A stretch of DNA of 64,000 nt from Pseudomonas sp. 6D_7.1_Bac1 (GTDB lineage Bacteria; Pseudomonadota; Gammaproteobacteria; Pseudomonadales; Pseudomonadaceae). A program made the position numbers and the translations under genes. The stretch spans positions 111,197-175,196 of the forward strand of contig NZ_JANLNW010000023.1 of assembly GCF_025465945.1 (NCBI RefSeq). The letters run 5' to 3'. The notes under the pieces are model-generated. The model had not been told where the DNA came from, did no database searches, and saw only the letters and a program-made list of their open reading frames with translations. Shown here one piece after another: positions 25,041 through 33,414 of the stretch. Positions within the stretch are counted from its first letter, which is position 1. The number at the start of each line of letters is the position of its first letter.

Positions 25041-26000
25041 TCAAACCACCTCCCGCCCATCCCCCAACCGCCGCCGATCCTCACGCGGGCAGCGCGCAAA
25101 CCGCGTCCGGTAGCTTCGGGTGAAATACGACGGCGATTCAAAGCCGCAGGCGATGCTCACTTCCAGCACGCTCATGTCGGTCTGGCGCAGCAGTTGCCGG
25201 GCTTTTTCCAGCCTTAACCCCAGGTAGAAATTGCTCGGTGTGTCGTTAAGGTGCAAGCGGAACAGGCGCTCCAGCTGACGTCGCGTCACCTTGATCGAGT
25301 CTGCCAGTTCCAGGGTGCTGAGCGGCGGCTCACTGTGTTGTTCCATCTCACCAATCACCTGCACCAGTTTCTTGTTACTGATGCCATAGCGCGTGGCGAT
25401 CTGCATGCGTTGGTGGTCTTTGCGCGGGCGAATGCGCCCCAGCACGAACTGTTCGCTGACCTGGATCGCGAGCTCCGGGCCGTGGGCCTGGGCGATCAGG
25501 TCGAGCATCAGGTCGATGGACGCGGTGCCGCCGGCCGAGGTGATGCGGCGGCGGTCGATCTCGAACAGTTCCTGGGTCACGCTGAGCTGTGGATAAGACT
25601 CCTTGAAGGCGTCGATGGCCTCCCAGTGCAGAGTCACGCGGTGGCCGTCGAGCAGCCCCGCTTCGGCGAGGACAAAGCTGCCGGTGTCGATACCGCCGAG
25701 GGTCACGCCGTCGTGATCGAGGCGGCGCAGCCAGTGCGCAAGTAGAGGATTGACGAACTTCAGCGGTTCAAAACCGGCGACCACCAGCAAGGTCGCACCC
25801 TTTTTCAACGGCTCCAGCGCCGCATCGGCGTTGAGCGACATGCCGTTGCTGGCCAATACCGGGCCGCCGTCGGCGCTCAGCACATGCCAGCGGTACAGCT
25901 CACCACGAAAGCGGTTGGCCACCCGAAGCGGTTCGATCGCCGAAATAAAACCGATGGCCGAGAAACCCGGCATCAACAAAAAGTAGAAATCCTGGGACAT
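25041..26000 (-). CDS. cdhR: AraC-family regulator of carnitine catabolism
   Basis: A 319-residue transcription activator with an N-terminal DJ-1/PfpI-like amidotransferase-type domain (MPGFSAIGFISAIEPLRVAN at the start, DTGSFVLAEAGLLDG around 120) and a C-terminal double helix-turn-helix (TRRQLERLF, SIACGFESPSYFTRSYR). It is divergent from caiX, as cdhR is in P. aeruginosa, where it activates the carnitine operon in response to carnitine. The start MSQDFYFLLMPG was chosen from the family; the reading frame is open further upstream. Its recognition helices closely resemble those of GbdR (31795-32898), which may explain the shared 21-bp site pattern. Confidence 0.9.
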   Translation of the reverse strand: MSQDFYFLLMPGFSAIGFISAIEPLRVANRFRGELYRWHVLSADGGPVLASNGMSLNADAALEPLKKGATLLVVAGFEPLKFVNPLLAHWLRRLDHDGVTLGGIDTGSFVLAEAGLLDGHRVTLHWEAIDAFKESYPQLSVTQELFEIDRRRITSAGGTASIDLMLDLIAQAHGPELAIQVSEQFVLGRIRPRKDHQRMQIATRYGISNKKLVQVIGEMEQHSEPPLSTLELADSIKVTRRQLERLFRLHLNDTPSNFYLGLRLEKARQLLRQTDMSVLEVSIACGFESPSYFTRSYRTRFARCPREDRRRLGDGREVV

Positions 26001-26056
26001 GGAACGCACTCGGGTGGCGGGCAGCGTGGAACAGGTGATACGCCAATTACTATCGC

Positions 26057-26112
26057 GCGACAAGAGCACAGGTCGCTGCAGTGCAAGAGCTGGTCGCCGC
26101 TGTGCGTTTTCT
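26057..26112. promoter_or_regulatory. cdhR-caiX divergent control region with 21-bp tandem site
   Basis: GGTCGC at 26071 and at 26092 start two copies of a 21-bp direct repeat sharing GGTCGC, GC, GTGC and a closing CT. On the opposite strand, TGTCGC-N8-AA (26062 down to 26047, AA included) is a perfect single half-site pointing to cdhR. The tandem lies 80-120 bp before caiX. I infer CdhR binding, perhaps also GbdR. Confidence 0.55.
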
Positions 26113-26193
26113 GCCATGTTCAGCTGCGTAACGTGACATCACCGGCACGACAGATGCCGGAACCCACAATAACGACCTGCCGAGGATCCCACC

Positions 26194-27138
26194 ATGAAAC
26201 GACTGATCAGCAGCTGTGTTCTTGCACTCAGCGGTACCGCTTTCTTGAGTTCCGGCGCGATGGCTGCCGACCCCGCCGCGTGTCAGAACGTGCGCATGGG
26301 TGTGGTGAACTGGACCGACGTGATCGCCACCAGTGCCATGACTCAGGTTCTGCTCGATGGCCTCGGCTACAAGACCAAACAAACCAGTGCATCCCAGCAA
26401 ATCATCTTCGCCGGCATCCGCGACCAGCGCCTGGACATGTTCCTCGGCTACTGGAACCCGCTGATGACCCAAACCATCACCCCGTTTGTCGCCGGCAAGC
26501 AGGTTACCGTCCTCGGTGAGCCGAGCCTCAAAGATGCCCGCGCCACCCTGGCCGTGCCGACGTATCTGGCCGACAAGGGCCTGAAAACCTTCGCCGACAT
26601 TGCCAAGTTCGAAAAAGAACTGGGCGACAAGATCTACGGTATCGAACCAGGCTCGGGCGCCAACACCCAAATCAAGGAAATGATCGCCAAGAACCAGTTT
26701 GGCCTCGGTAAATTCCAATTGGTCGAATCCAGCGAGGCCGGCATGCTCGCGGCAGTGGATCGCGCTGTGCGGCGCAATGAAGCCGTGGTGTTCTTCGGCT
26801 GGGCGCCGCACCCGATGAACGTCAACGTGAAAATGACCTACCTCACCGGTAGCCAGGACGCCCTGGGCCCGAACGAAGGTTCGGCCACTGTCTGGACCGT
26901 GACCGCACCGAACTACGCCAGCCAGTGCCCGAACGTCAGCCGCTTGCTGAGCAACCTGACCTTCACCGCCGAAGACGAGAGCCGGATGATGCAACCGCTG
27001 CTCGACCACAAGGACGCCTTCGAATCGGCCAAGCAATGGCTCAAGGATCACCCGCAAGACAAGCAGCGCTGGCTTGAAGGCGTGACCACCTTCGACGGCA
27101 AACCGGCCGCCGACAATCTGCAACTGACCAGCAAATAA
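26194..27138 (+). CDS. caiX: Carnitine-binding periplasmic protein
   Basis: Solute-binding protein (314 residues) of the ProX/OpuAC family that presents carnitine to the CbcWV importer. A signal peptide ends at AMAAD (residue 24-28). Ligand-cage residues of the family are visible in NWTDVIATSAMTQV and GYWNPLMTQ, and FFGWAPHPMNVNV is close to that of the choline-binding CbcX (35221-36171), showing paralogy. It is the first gene of the carnitine operon and has no permease beside it, consistent with sharing CbcWV. A hairpin follows its stop. Confidence 0.93.
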   Translation: MKRLISSCVLALSGTAFLSSGAMAADPAACQNVRMGVVNWTDVIATSAMTQVLLDGLGYKTKQTSASQQIIFAGIRDQRLDMFLGYWNPLMTQTITPFVAGKQVTVLGEPSLKDARATLAVPTYLADKGLKTFADIAKFEKELGDKIYGIEPGSGANTQIKEMIAKNQFGLGKFQLVESSEAGMLAAVDRAVRRNEAVVFFGWAPHPMNVNVKMTYLTGSQDALGPNEGSATVWTVTAPNYASQCPNVSRLLSNLTFTAEDESRMMQPLLDHKDAFESAKQWLKDHPQDKQRWLEGVTTFDGKPAADNLQLTSK

Positions 27139-27159
27139 CACCGGAATAAACCCCCTCTT

Positions 27160-27179
27160 CGCAGCCGGTTTCGGCTGCG
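27160..27179 (+). terminator. Hairpin between caiX and cdhC
   Basis: CGCAGCCG and CGGCTGCG pair across GTTT, 22 bp after the caiX stop. No T-run follows, so it is more likely an RNA-stabilising or attenuating hairpin than a full terminator. Confidence 0.5.
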
Positions 27180-27252
27180 AGCGGGATCGCTACGCCCAAA
27201 ACCATGCCCCAAAACTACGCCCAGAAAATCAGGCCTGAAGGAAAACCCGACC

Positions 27253-28140
27253 ATGAACCACGACGTCATCATCACCTGCGCACTCACCGGTGCTGGCGAC
27301 ACGACCGCCAAGAGCCCACACGTGCCGGTCACCCCAAAACAGATCGCCGCCGCTGCGGTAGAAGCCGCCAAAGCCGGGGCCACCGTGGTCCACTGCCACG
27401 TGCGCAACCCTGAAACCGGCAAGTTCAGCCGCGACGTGGCGCTGTACCGCGAAGTGATGGAGCGCATTCGTGAAGCGGACGTCGACATTATCGTCAACCT
27501 CACCGCCGGCATGGGCGGCGACCTGGAAATCGGCGCCGGCGAGAACCCGATGGAGTTCGGCCCGAACACCGACCTGGTCGGCCCGCTGACCCGTCTGGCT
27601 CACGTTGAAGAACTGCTGCCGGAAATCTGCACCCTCGATTGCGGCACCCTGAACTTCGGCGACGGCGACACCATTTACGTTTCCACTCCGGCCCAACTGC
27701 GTGCTGGCGCCAAACGCATTCAAGAGCTGGGCGTGAAGGCCGAGCTGGAAATCTTCGACACCGGTCACCTGTGGTTCGCCAAACAGCTGATCAAGGAAGG
27801 CCTGCTCGACGACCCGCTGTTCCAGCTGTGCCTGGGCATCCCATGGGGCGCGCCGGCCGACACCACCACCATGAAAGCCATGGTCGACAACCTGCCGGCC
27901 AATGCGGTCTGGGCCGGCTTCGGTATCGGCCGCATGCAAATGCCGATGGCAGCCCAAGCGGTGTTGTTGGGCGGCAACGTGCGGGTCGGGCTGGAAGACA
28001 ACATCTGGCTGGATCGCGGCGTACTGGCGACCAACGGCCAACTGGTCGAACGCGCCAGCGAAATTCTCAGCCGCCTTGGCGCCCGCGTCCTGACCCCAGC
28101 CGAAGGCCGGGCGAAGATGGGCCTGACCAAGCGCGGTTAA
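27253..28140 (+). CDS. cdhC: 3-dehydrocarnitine:acetyl-CoA trimethylamine transferase (BKACE family)
   Basis: BKACE-family enzyme (295 residues) that cleaves 3-dehydrocarnitine with acetyl-CoA to betainyl-CoA and acetoacetate. Metal ligands are visible in VVHCHVRNP (two His near residue 46) and in GLEDNIWL near residue 250. FGIGRMQMP precedes the latter as in the family. The gene follows caiX by 114 bp and precedes the carnitine dehydrogenase, in line with the order caiX-cdhC-cdhA-cdhB. Confidence 0.93.
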   Translation: MNHDVIITCALTGAGDTTAKSPHVPVTPKQIAAAAVEAAKAGATVVHCHVRNPETGKFSRDVALYREVMERIREADVDIIVNLTAGMGGDLEIGAGENPMEFGPNTDLVGPLTRLAHVEELLPEICTLDCGTLNFGDGDTIYVSTPAQLRAGAKRIQELGVKAELEIFDTGHLWFAKQLIKEGLLDDPLFQLCLGIPWGAPADTTTMKAMVDNLPANAVWAGFGIGRMQMPMAAQAVLLGGNVRVGLEDNIWLDRGVLATNGQLVERASEILSRLGARVLTPAEGRAKMGLTKRG

Positions 28141-28163
28141 TCCACACCACACCTATTTCCCCC

Positions 28164-28255
28164 TGTGGGAGCGAGCCTGCTCGCGATGACGGTGTTCCTG
28201 CTACAGATGATGCGTTGGATGTACCGGCCTCATCGCGAGCAGGCTCGCTCCCACA
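28164..28255. repeat. REPIN (type A) between cdhC and cdhA
   Basis: An inverted REP pair fills most of the 146-bp space between two genes of one operon. Confidence 0.9.
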
Positions 28256-28286
28256 TTGGATCACCGATTTTCTTTAGGACGTCGCC

Positions 28287-29252
28287 ATGACTTTTATCAC
28301 CGAGATCAAAACGTTTGCCGCGCTGGGCAGTGGTGTCATCGGCAGCGGTTGGGTATCCCGCGCCCTCGCCCATGGCCTTGATGTGGTGGCCTGGGACCCG
28401 GCGCCTGGTGCCGAAGCCGCCTTGCGCAAACGTGTTGCCAATGCCTGGGGTGCACTGGAGAAACAAGGCCTGGCGCCTGGCGCTTCGCAGGATCGGCTGC
28501 GCTTTGTCGCAACCATCGAGGAATGCGTGCGCGATGCCGACTTCATCCAGGAAAGCGCCCCGGAACGCCTTGAACTGAAGCTCGAACTGCACAGCAAAAT
28601 CAGCGCAGCGGCCAAGCCCAACGCACTGATCGGTTCCAGCACCTCGGGGCTGTTGCCGAGCGAGTTCTACGAGGGCTCGACCCACCCGGAACGCTGCGTG
28701 GTCGGCCATCCGTTCAACCCGGTTTACCTGCTGCCCCTGGTGGAAGTAGTCGGCGGCAAGAACACTGCACCCGAAGCGGTACAGGCGGCGATGAAGGTTT
28801 ACGAATCGCTGGGCATGCGCCCCCTGCATGTACGCAAGGAAGTACCAGGGTTTATCGCCGACCGTCTGCTCGAAGCGTTGTGGCGCGAGGCGCTGCACCT
28901 GGTCAACGACGGCGTGGCGACCACCGGCGAAATCGACGATGCGATTCGTTTTGGCGCGGGGCTGCGCTGGTCGTTCATGGGCACGTTCCTGACCTACACC
29001 CTGGCCGGCGGCGATGCCGGTATGCGGCACTTCATGGCGCAATTCGGCCCGGCGCTGCAACTGCCGTGGACTTACCTGCCGGCACCGGAACTGACCGACA
29101 AGCTGATCGACGATGTGGTCGACGGCACCAGCGATCAGTTGGGCAAACACAGCATTTCGGCGCTGGAACGCTATCGTGATGACTGCCTACTGGCGGTGCT
29201 TGAGGCGGTGAAGACCACCAAGGCCAAACATGGCATGACCTTTAGCGAATAA
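28287..29252 (+). CDS. cdhA: L-carnitine dehydrogenase
   Basis: NAD-dependent enzyme (321 residues) oxidising L-carnitine to 3-dehydrocarnitine. It belongs to the 3-hydroxyacyl-CoA dehydrogenase family: the Rossmann motif GSGVIGSGW is at residues 12-20, catalytic His and Asn are likely in [17 protein letters not shown] and [10 protein letters not shown] is in the C-terminal domain. It is the monofunctional form; in other species a thioesterase is fused to it, here encoded separately as cdhB. A REPIN lies on each side. Confidence 0.94.
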   Translation: MTFITEIKTFAALGSGVIGSGWVSRALAHGLDVVAWDPAPGAEAALRKRVANAWGALEKQGLAPGASQDRLRFVATIEECVRDADFIQESAPERLELKLELHSKISAAAKPNALIGSSTSGLLPSEFYEGSTHPERCVVGHPFNPVYLLPLVEVVGGKNTAPEAVQAAMKVYESLGMRPLHVRKEVPGFIADRLLEALWREALHLVNDGVATTGEIDDAIRFGAGLRWSFMGTFLTYTLAGGDAGMRHFMAQFGPALQLPWTYLPAPELTDKLIDDVVDGTSDQLGKHSISALERYRDDCLLAVLEAVKTTKAKHGMTFSE

Positions 29253-29273
29253 CTCGCCAGCAGGTCTGGCCCC

Positions 29274-29366
29274 ATCGCGAGCAGGCTCGCTTCCACAGGG
29301 ATCTACTGGGTGACACAAATAGCAATCACCCCCAAATCAACTGTGGGAGCGAGCCTGCTCGCGATA
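29274..29366. repeat. REPIN (type A) between cdhA and cdhB
   Basis: Second REPIN inside the carnitine operon, filling the 152-bp cdhA-cdhB spacer. Confidence 0.9.
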
Positions 29367-29404
29367 GCGGCCGTCCAGTCACCACCAACGTCGGAACCTG
29401 AACC

Positions 29405-29881
29405 ATGCCCGCACTAACCACTTACACCACCACCATCATCCCCGACTGGGTCGACTACAACGGCCATCTGCGCGATGCGTTTTACCTGCTGATCTTCAGC
29501 TACGCCACCGACGCATTGATGGATCAACTGGGCATGGACAGCAACAACCGCGAAGCCAGCGGCAACTCGCTGTTCACCCTCGAACTGCACCTGAACTACC
29601 TGCACGAAGTGAAGCTCGGCGCCGAGGTCGAGGTACACACCCGGATCATTGGCCACGACCGCAAACGCTTGCACCTCTACCACAGCCTGCACCTGGTCGG
29701 CGACGCAAAGGAACTGGCGGGCAACGAACAAATGCTGCTGCACGTTGACCTCGCTGGCCCGCGTTCGGCACCGTTCAGCGAGCCGGTACTGAACAAATTG
29801 CTGGCCATGACCGCACTGCAATCGGACCTGCCCACACCGGCCTACATTGGCCGAGTGATTGCACTACCGCCTGAAAAATAA
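29405..29881 (+). CDS. cdhB: Betainyl-CoA thioesterase
   Basis: Hotdog-fold thioesterase (158 residues) releasing glycine betaine from betainyl-CoA. The 4HBT-like start WVDYNGHLRDAFY contains the catalytic Asp of the family near residue 17. Together with CdhA and CdhC it completes carnitine to glycine betaine, which then enters GbcAB. The stop is 20 bp before the hydroxylase gene, so the two share one transcript. Confidence 0.9.
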   Translation: MPALTTYTTTIIPDWVDYNGHLRDAFYLLIFSYATDALMDQLGMDSNNREASGNSLFTLELHLNYLHEVKLGAEVEVHTRIIGHDRKRLHLYHSLHLVGDAKELAGNEQMLLHVDLAGPRSAPFSEPVLNKLLAMTALQSDLPTPAYIGRVIALPPEK

Positions 29882-29901
29882 CAATCAAAAAAGGAGCTCG
29901 C

Positions 29902-31065
29902 ATGAACACCGCCGCCGCTGTTGCCGACTTCCGCAGTTACCCATTGATCAGCGCCTTGACCGCCGTGCAAACCCTGGCGGACCGAGTGCAGGTGACATGG
30001 GCCGATGGCCGGGTCAGCCCCTTTCATCACCAATGGCTGCGCGACAACTGTCCGTGCCCGATTTGCGTGTATGCCGTGACCCGCGAACAGGTGCTGGAAA
30101 TCGTTGATGTCGCTGAAGATCTGTCCCCCTCCGCGACGCGGATAGATGCCGAAGGCTGTTTGTCTATCGATTGGCTCGACGGCCACACCAGCCGCTTCGA
30201 TCCCGGCTGGTTGCGTGCCCACGCCTATGACGATGAGTCCAGGGCCGAGCGCAGCGCCGGCAAACCGAAAAGCCTGTTGTGGAACAACCAATTGAAGCTG
30301 CCGGTGTTCGAGTATCAAGCGCTGATGGATGATCCCAAGGCCCTGCTGCAATGGCTTTTGGCGCTGCGTGATATCGGCCTGACTCAAGTGCGCGGCGTCC
30401 CCACTGAACCTGGCTCGCTGACGCACATCGCCAAGCGGATTTCGTTTATCCGCGAGAGCAATTTCGGTGTGCTGTTCAACGTGCAATCCAAGGCCGATGC
30501 CGACAGCAATGCCTACACCGCATTTAACCTGCCGCTGCACAGCGATCTGCCGACGCGCGAGTTGCAACCGGGGCTGCAATTTCTGCATTGCCTGGTCAAT
30601 GACGCGTACGGTGGCGAGAGCATTTTTGTCGACGGCTTTGCCATTGCCGACGCCTTGCGCCAGGAAGACCCCGAGGCTTTCCGCGCACTGTGCGAGATCC
30701 CCGTGGAGTTTCGCAACAAGGACCGCCACAGCGACTACCGCTGCCTGGCACCGATCATCGCCCTCGATACGCTGGGGCAGGTGTCGGAAATCCGCATGGC
30801 GAACTTCCTGCGGGGGCCGTTCGATGCCTCCGTCGAGCAGATGCCCAAGTTGTATCGGGCCTATCGACGGTTTATCGCCATGACCCGCGAAGCACGTTTC
30901 AGGCTCATCACCCGGCTCAACCCCGGTGAAATGTGGTGCTTCGACAACCGTCGAACCCTCCACGCCCGTAACGCCTTCGACCCTGCCAGCGGCGCCCGGC
31001 ATTTCCAGGGCTGCTACATCGATCGCGATGAATTGTTGTCGCGCATTTTGGTGTTGCAACGGTAG
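29902..31065 (+). CDS. Gamma-butyrobetaine hydroxylase
   Basis: Fe(II)/2-oxoglutarate dioxygenase (387 residues) of the BBOX type, hydroxylating gamma-butyrobetaine to L-carnitine. The N-terminal domain has the zinc-ligand cysteines in RDNCPCPICV near residue 50. The catalytic HSD of LPLHSDLP is near residue 216, the distal His in NRRTLHARNAF near residue 354. Being last in the carnitine operon it extends the pathway by one step; it is co-transcribed with cdhB and has a strong AAAAAAGGAG ribosome site. An AANAANAA-type motif (29877-29884) just before this site could bind Hfq-Crc. Confidence 0.92.
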   Translation: MNTAAAVADFRSYPLISALTAVQTLADRVQVTWADGRVSPFHHQWLRDNCPCPICVYAVTREQVLEIVDVAEDLSPSATRIDAEGCLSIDWLDGHTSRFDPGWLRAHAYDDESRAERSAGKPKSLLWNNQLKLPVFEYQALMDDPKALLQWLLALRDIGLTQVRGVPTEPGSLTHIAKRISFIRESNFGVLFNVQSKADADSNAYTAFNLPLHSDLPTRELQPGLQFLHCLVNDAYGGESIFVDGFAIADALRQEDPEAFRALCEIPVEFRNKDRHSDYRCLAPIIALDTLGQVSEIRMANFLRGPFDASVEQMPKLYRAYRRFIAMTREARFRLITRLNPGEMWCFDNRRTLHARNAFDPASGARHFQGCYIDRDELLSRILVLQR

Positions 31066-31080
31066 ACCGCGTCATCGTTC

Positions 31081-31154
31081 ATCGCGAGCAGGCTCGCTTC
31101 CACATTGGATCTGTGAACGACACGGAAACCTGTGGGAGCGAGCCTGCTCGCGAT
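31081..31154. repeat. REPIN (type A)
   Basis: Inverted REP pair following the carnitine operon. The rest of 31066-31443 holds the minus-strand terminator at 31196-31233 and the leader of the small gene at 31444; I see nothing else. Confidence 0.9.
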
Positions 31155-31195
31155 GGCGGCAGACCAGCCCCCCAATAAAGACCTGACTCACAGAC

Positions 31196-31233
31196 AAAAA
31201 AAAGCCCCGATCAAGCCGTGACAGGATCGAGGC
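31196..31233 (-). terminator. Minus-strand terminator-like hairpin
   Basis: GCCCCGATC and GATCGAGGC pair with one mismatch, and on the minus strand the stem is followed by eight T. It would stop transcripts coming from the gbdR side. Confidence 0.5.
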
Positions 31234-31443
31234 AGAACTTACTGTTGAGGAGCTGTTGCGCGAGGGTGACCAAACCTTCGTGAAGCCAGCTGAATCCAGT
31301 GTGCCCACTCCTCCCTCCCGCAAGTTAGCCGAAAACGACCTGTTCATAGGTATTGCGGCCATTGCGACAAATCGCCCTTGCCCCCACCCATCGCCCCTAC
31401 CAGAATCGAGCCACGACACCGTTCCCTGAAGAAGGATTGCGTC

Positions 31444-31707
31444 ATGATGCACGCCGATTTGATTGACCAGGAAGACCTGTTGGGCCAGCTCAAGGCTCTG
31501 GGGTTTGAAGTCCCGAGTGGCGCCACTGCCGAGCAGGCCTGTGAATGCGCGGTACGCGGTTTGAACGATGTACGGGCCTCGACCCTGAGAACCATGGTCA
31601 AGCAGATGTACACCAGCAGCGCGACGATTCTGCCCGCCGTGCGCCAGGCGATAGACAAGCAACTGCTGCCAGCGTTGGCGCAATACCAGCAAACCCGCAC
31701 CGCCTGA
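31444..31707 (+). CDS. Small conserved protein next to gbdR
   Basis: An 87-residue protein with no signal peptide and no motif I recognise. It is largely helical (QEDLLGQLKALGFEV at the start, SATILPAVRQAIDKQLLP at the end) with two central cysteines in two-residue proximity (QACECAV). GAAGGATTG precedes the ATG. A small gene beside gbdR is also found in P. aeruginosa (PA5381), which suggests a real conserved gene, but I propose no function. Confidence 0.65.
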   Translation: MMHADLIDQEDLLGQLKALGFEVPSGATAEQACECAVRGLNDVRASTLRTMVKQMYTSSATILPAVRQAIDKQLLPALAQYQQTRTA

Positions 31708-31716
31708 TAAACCGCC

Positions 31717-31780
31717 ATCGCGAGCAGGCTCGCTCCCACAAGGACAGCGTAAATCCTGTGGGAGCGAGCCTGCTCGCGAT
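31717..31780. repeat. REPIN (type A)
   Basis: Inverted REP pair in the convergent gap between the small gene and gbdR. Confidence 0.9.
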
Positions 31781-31794
31781 GAAGGCGACTTGGT

Positions 31795-32898
31795 TTAGAG
31801 CCTTACGCTAGCAAACGTCGATTCGTTACGCGCCTGACTCAGCGCCGACATCGGCCCGGACAATGGGGCCAGCACCAGTGCTTGCGGGATCGGCAACATC
31901 GCCACCTGTTGAGTGGTGTTGGAACCGACGCGTTCGTCACGCGGTGGAATGCCGAAGTATTCGCGGTAGCACTTGGAGAAGTGCGGGGTCGACACGAAGC
32001 CGCACACCGAGGCCACTTCGATGATCGACATCGGCGTTTGCTTGAGCAATTGCCGGGCGCGGATCAGGCGCAGTTTGAGGTAGTAACGCGACGGCGAGCA
32101 GTGCAGGTATTTCTGGAACAGCCGCTCCAGCTGACGACGTGACACAGCGACGTACACTGCCAGTTCATCGAGGTCGATCGGCTCTTCAAGGTTGGCTTCC
32201 ATCAGCGCGACGATTTCCTGCAACTTCGGCTGATTGGTGCCCAGCATGTGCTTGAGCGGCACGCGCTGGTGATCCTGTTCGTTACGGATGCGCTCGTAGA
32301 CAAACATTTCCGAGATCGCCGCCGACAGTTCACGGCCGTGATCGCGGCTGATCAGGTGCAGCATCATGTCCAGTGGCGCAGTGCCGCCGGAGCTGGTGAA
32401 ACGGTTACGGTCGAGGGTGAACAGGCGAGTGCTCATGGCCACACGCGGGAAAGCTTCCTGCATCGACGCCAGACATTCCCAGTGCACGCTGCAATCGAAA
32501 CCGTCCAGCAGACCGGCACAAGCCAGGGCCCAGCTGCCGGTGCAGACAGCGCCGAGACGGCGTGACTGACGCGCCTGGCTTTGCAGCCACGACACGTGTT
32601 CACGGGTCACCGTGCGTTGAATGCCGATGCCGCCGCAGACGATGACGGTGTCCAGGGCGGGGGCTTTGTGCATGGAAGCGTCGGGGGTGATTTGCAGACC
32701 GTCACTGGCCCAGACCTGCCCGCCGTCGACGGTGAGGGTGCTCCAGCGATACAGCTCGCGACCGGACAATTGGTTGGCCATGCGCAGGGGTTCTACTGCG
32801 GAGGCCAGGGAAATCAGCGTGAAATTGTCCAGCAGCAAAAAGCCGATGGATTGAGGCGCACGGTTCTGGGGTTGAGCCCCGGAGTTGAACGACGTCAT
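31795..32898 (-). CDS. gbdR: AraC-family activator of glycine betaine catabolism
   Basis: A 367-residue activator responding to glycine betaine and dimethylglycine, controlling gbcAB, dgcAB, sox, cbcXWV and related genes. N-terminal amidotransferase-like domain with IGFLLLDNFTLISLASAVEP near residue 18 and the CTGSWALACAGLLDGF segment; C-terminal HTH with SRRQLERLFQKYLHCSPS and VCGFVSTPHFSKCYRE. Length and N-terminus match P. aeruginosa GbdR. Transcribed toward the small gene at 31444, from a 516-bp upstream region with a sigma-54-like promoter (32997-33012). Nitrogen/carbon control by NtrC and CbrB is reported for this gene in the family. Confidence 0.94.
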   Translation of the reverse strand: MTSFNSGAQPQNRAPQSIGFLLLDNFTLISLASAVEPLRMANQLSGRELYRWSTLTVDGGQVWASDGLQITPDASMHKAPALDTVIVCGGIGIQRTVTREHVSWLQSQARQSRRLGAVCTGSWALACAGLLDGFDCSVHWECLASMQEAFPRVAMSTRLFTLDRNRFTSSGGTAPLDMMLHLISRDHGRELSAAISEMFVYERIRNEQDHQRVPLKHMLGTNQPKLQEIVALMEANLEEPIDLDELAVYVAVSRRQLERLFQKYLHCSPSRYYLKLRLIRARQLLKQTPMSIIEVASVCGFVSTPHFSKCYREYFGIPPRDERVGSNTTQQVAMLPIPQALVLAPLSGPMSALSQARNESTFASVRL

Positions 32899-32996
32899 CG
32901 CGGTATCTCCTCACACAAAGCGGGTGATGGCCTCAGGCGGAGGCTCTTGTTATGGCCATCGTTCTCGTGCCGTGAGACGGGGCTTTGATATGACAG

Positions 32997-33032
32997 AGCA
33001 ATTGCCATGCCTAAAGTTGAATGCGCATTCAA
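32997..33032 (-). promoter_or_regulatory. Sigma-54-like promoter and palindrome upstream of gbdR
   Basis: On the minus strand AGGCATGGCAATTGCT (33012-32997) keeps the -24 GG and -12 GC exactly 10 bases apart and matches the consensus TTGC block. It is about 100 bp before the gbdR start. Directly upstream, TTGAATGCGCATTCAA (33017-33032) is a perfect 16-bp palindrome of unknown binder. Confidence 0.45.
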
Positions 33033-33335
33033 TAACTCCTGAAAACGACGTCGCGATGTGTCTATATGTGTCTATAGAGCTCAGTCGACGAATAAGGGTT
33101 ATCTGGCTGGCAGGTGCCCTGCCCCGCAGGGTGTGAGCAAATCGGTAGCACTTGTGGGAAGCGCATTAAAACGCGCCGGGAAAGAGTGTCACCCCAAGCA
33201 CAGGTGACGAGTGGTCGGAGCCCTGGATGACGTCCGACCGTAGGGGATATTTGTTGCCTGATTGCGACGCGCTAAAAGGTGGCGTTCATTTGGATCAGTG
33301 TTCACTTAGCGCGCAGTTTTGGCTGTTCTGGCCCC
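33033..33335. other. Upstream part of the gbdR-sdaB gap
   Basis: No gene seen. It contains a direct repeat TGTCTATATGTGTCTATA near 33058 and a stem-loop CCCTGC-CCC-GCAGGG at 33117-33131. Activator sites for gbdR would be expected here but I cannot point to one. Confidence 0.4.
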
Positions 33336-33399
33336 ATCGCGAGCAGGCTCGCTCCCACAGGGGAATGCGGTTGAATGTAGGAGCGAGCCTGCTCGCGAT
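33336..33399. repeat. REPIN (type A)
   Basis: Inverted REP pair 15 bp after the sdaB stop; one arm carries TGTAGGAGCG, a one-base variant. Confidence 0.88.
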
Positions 33400-33414
33400 A
33401 GGGGCAACTCGGTA

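Noticed and set aside
31885..33136. Plus-strand frames over gbdR and its promoter
   Set aside because: They overlap a well-supported minus-strand regulator and have no family features.
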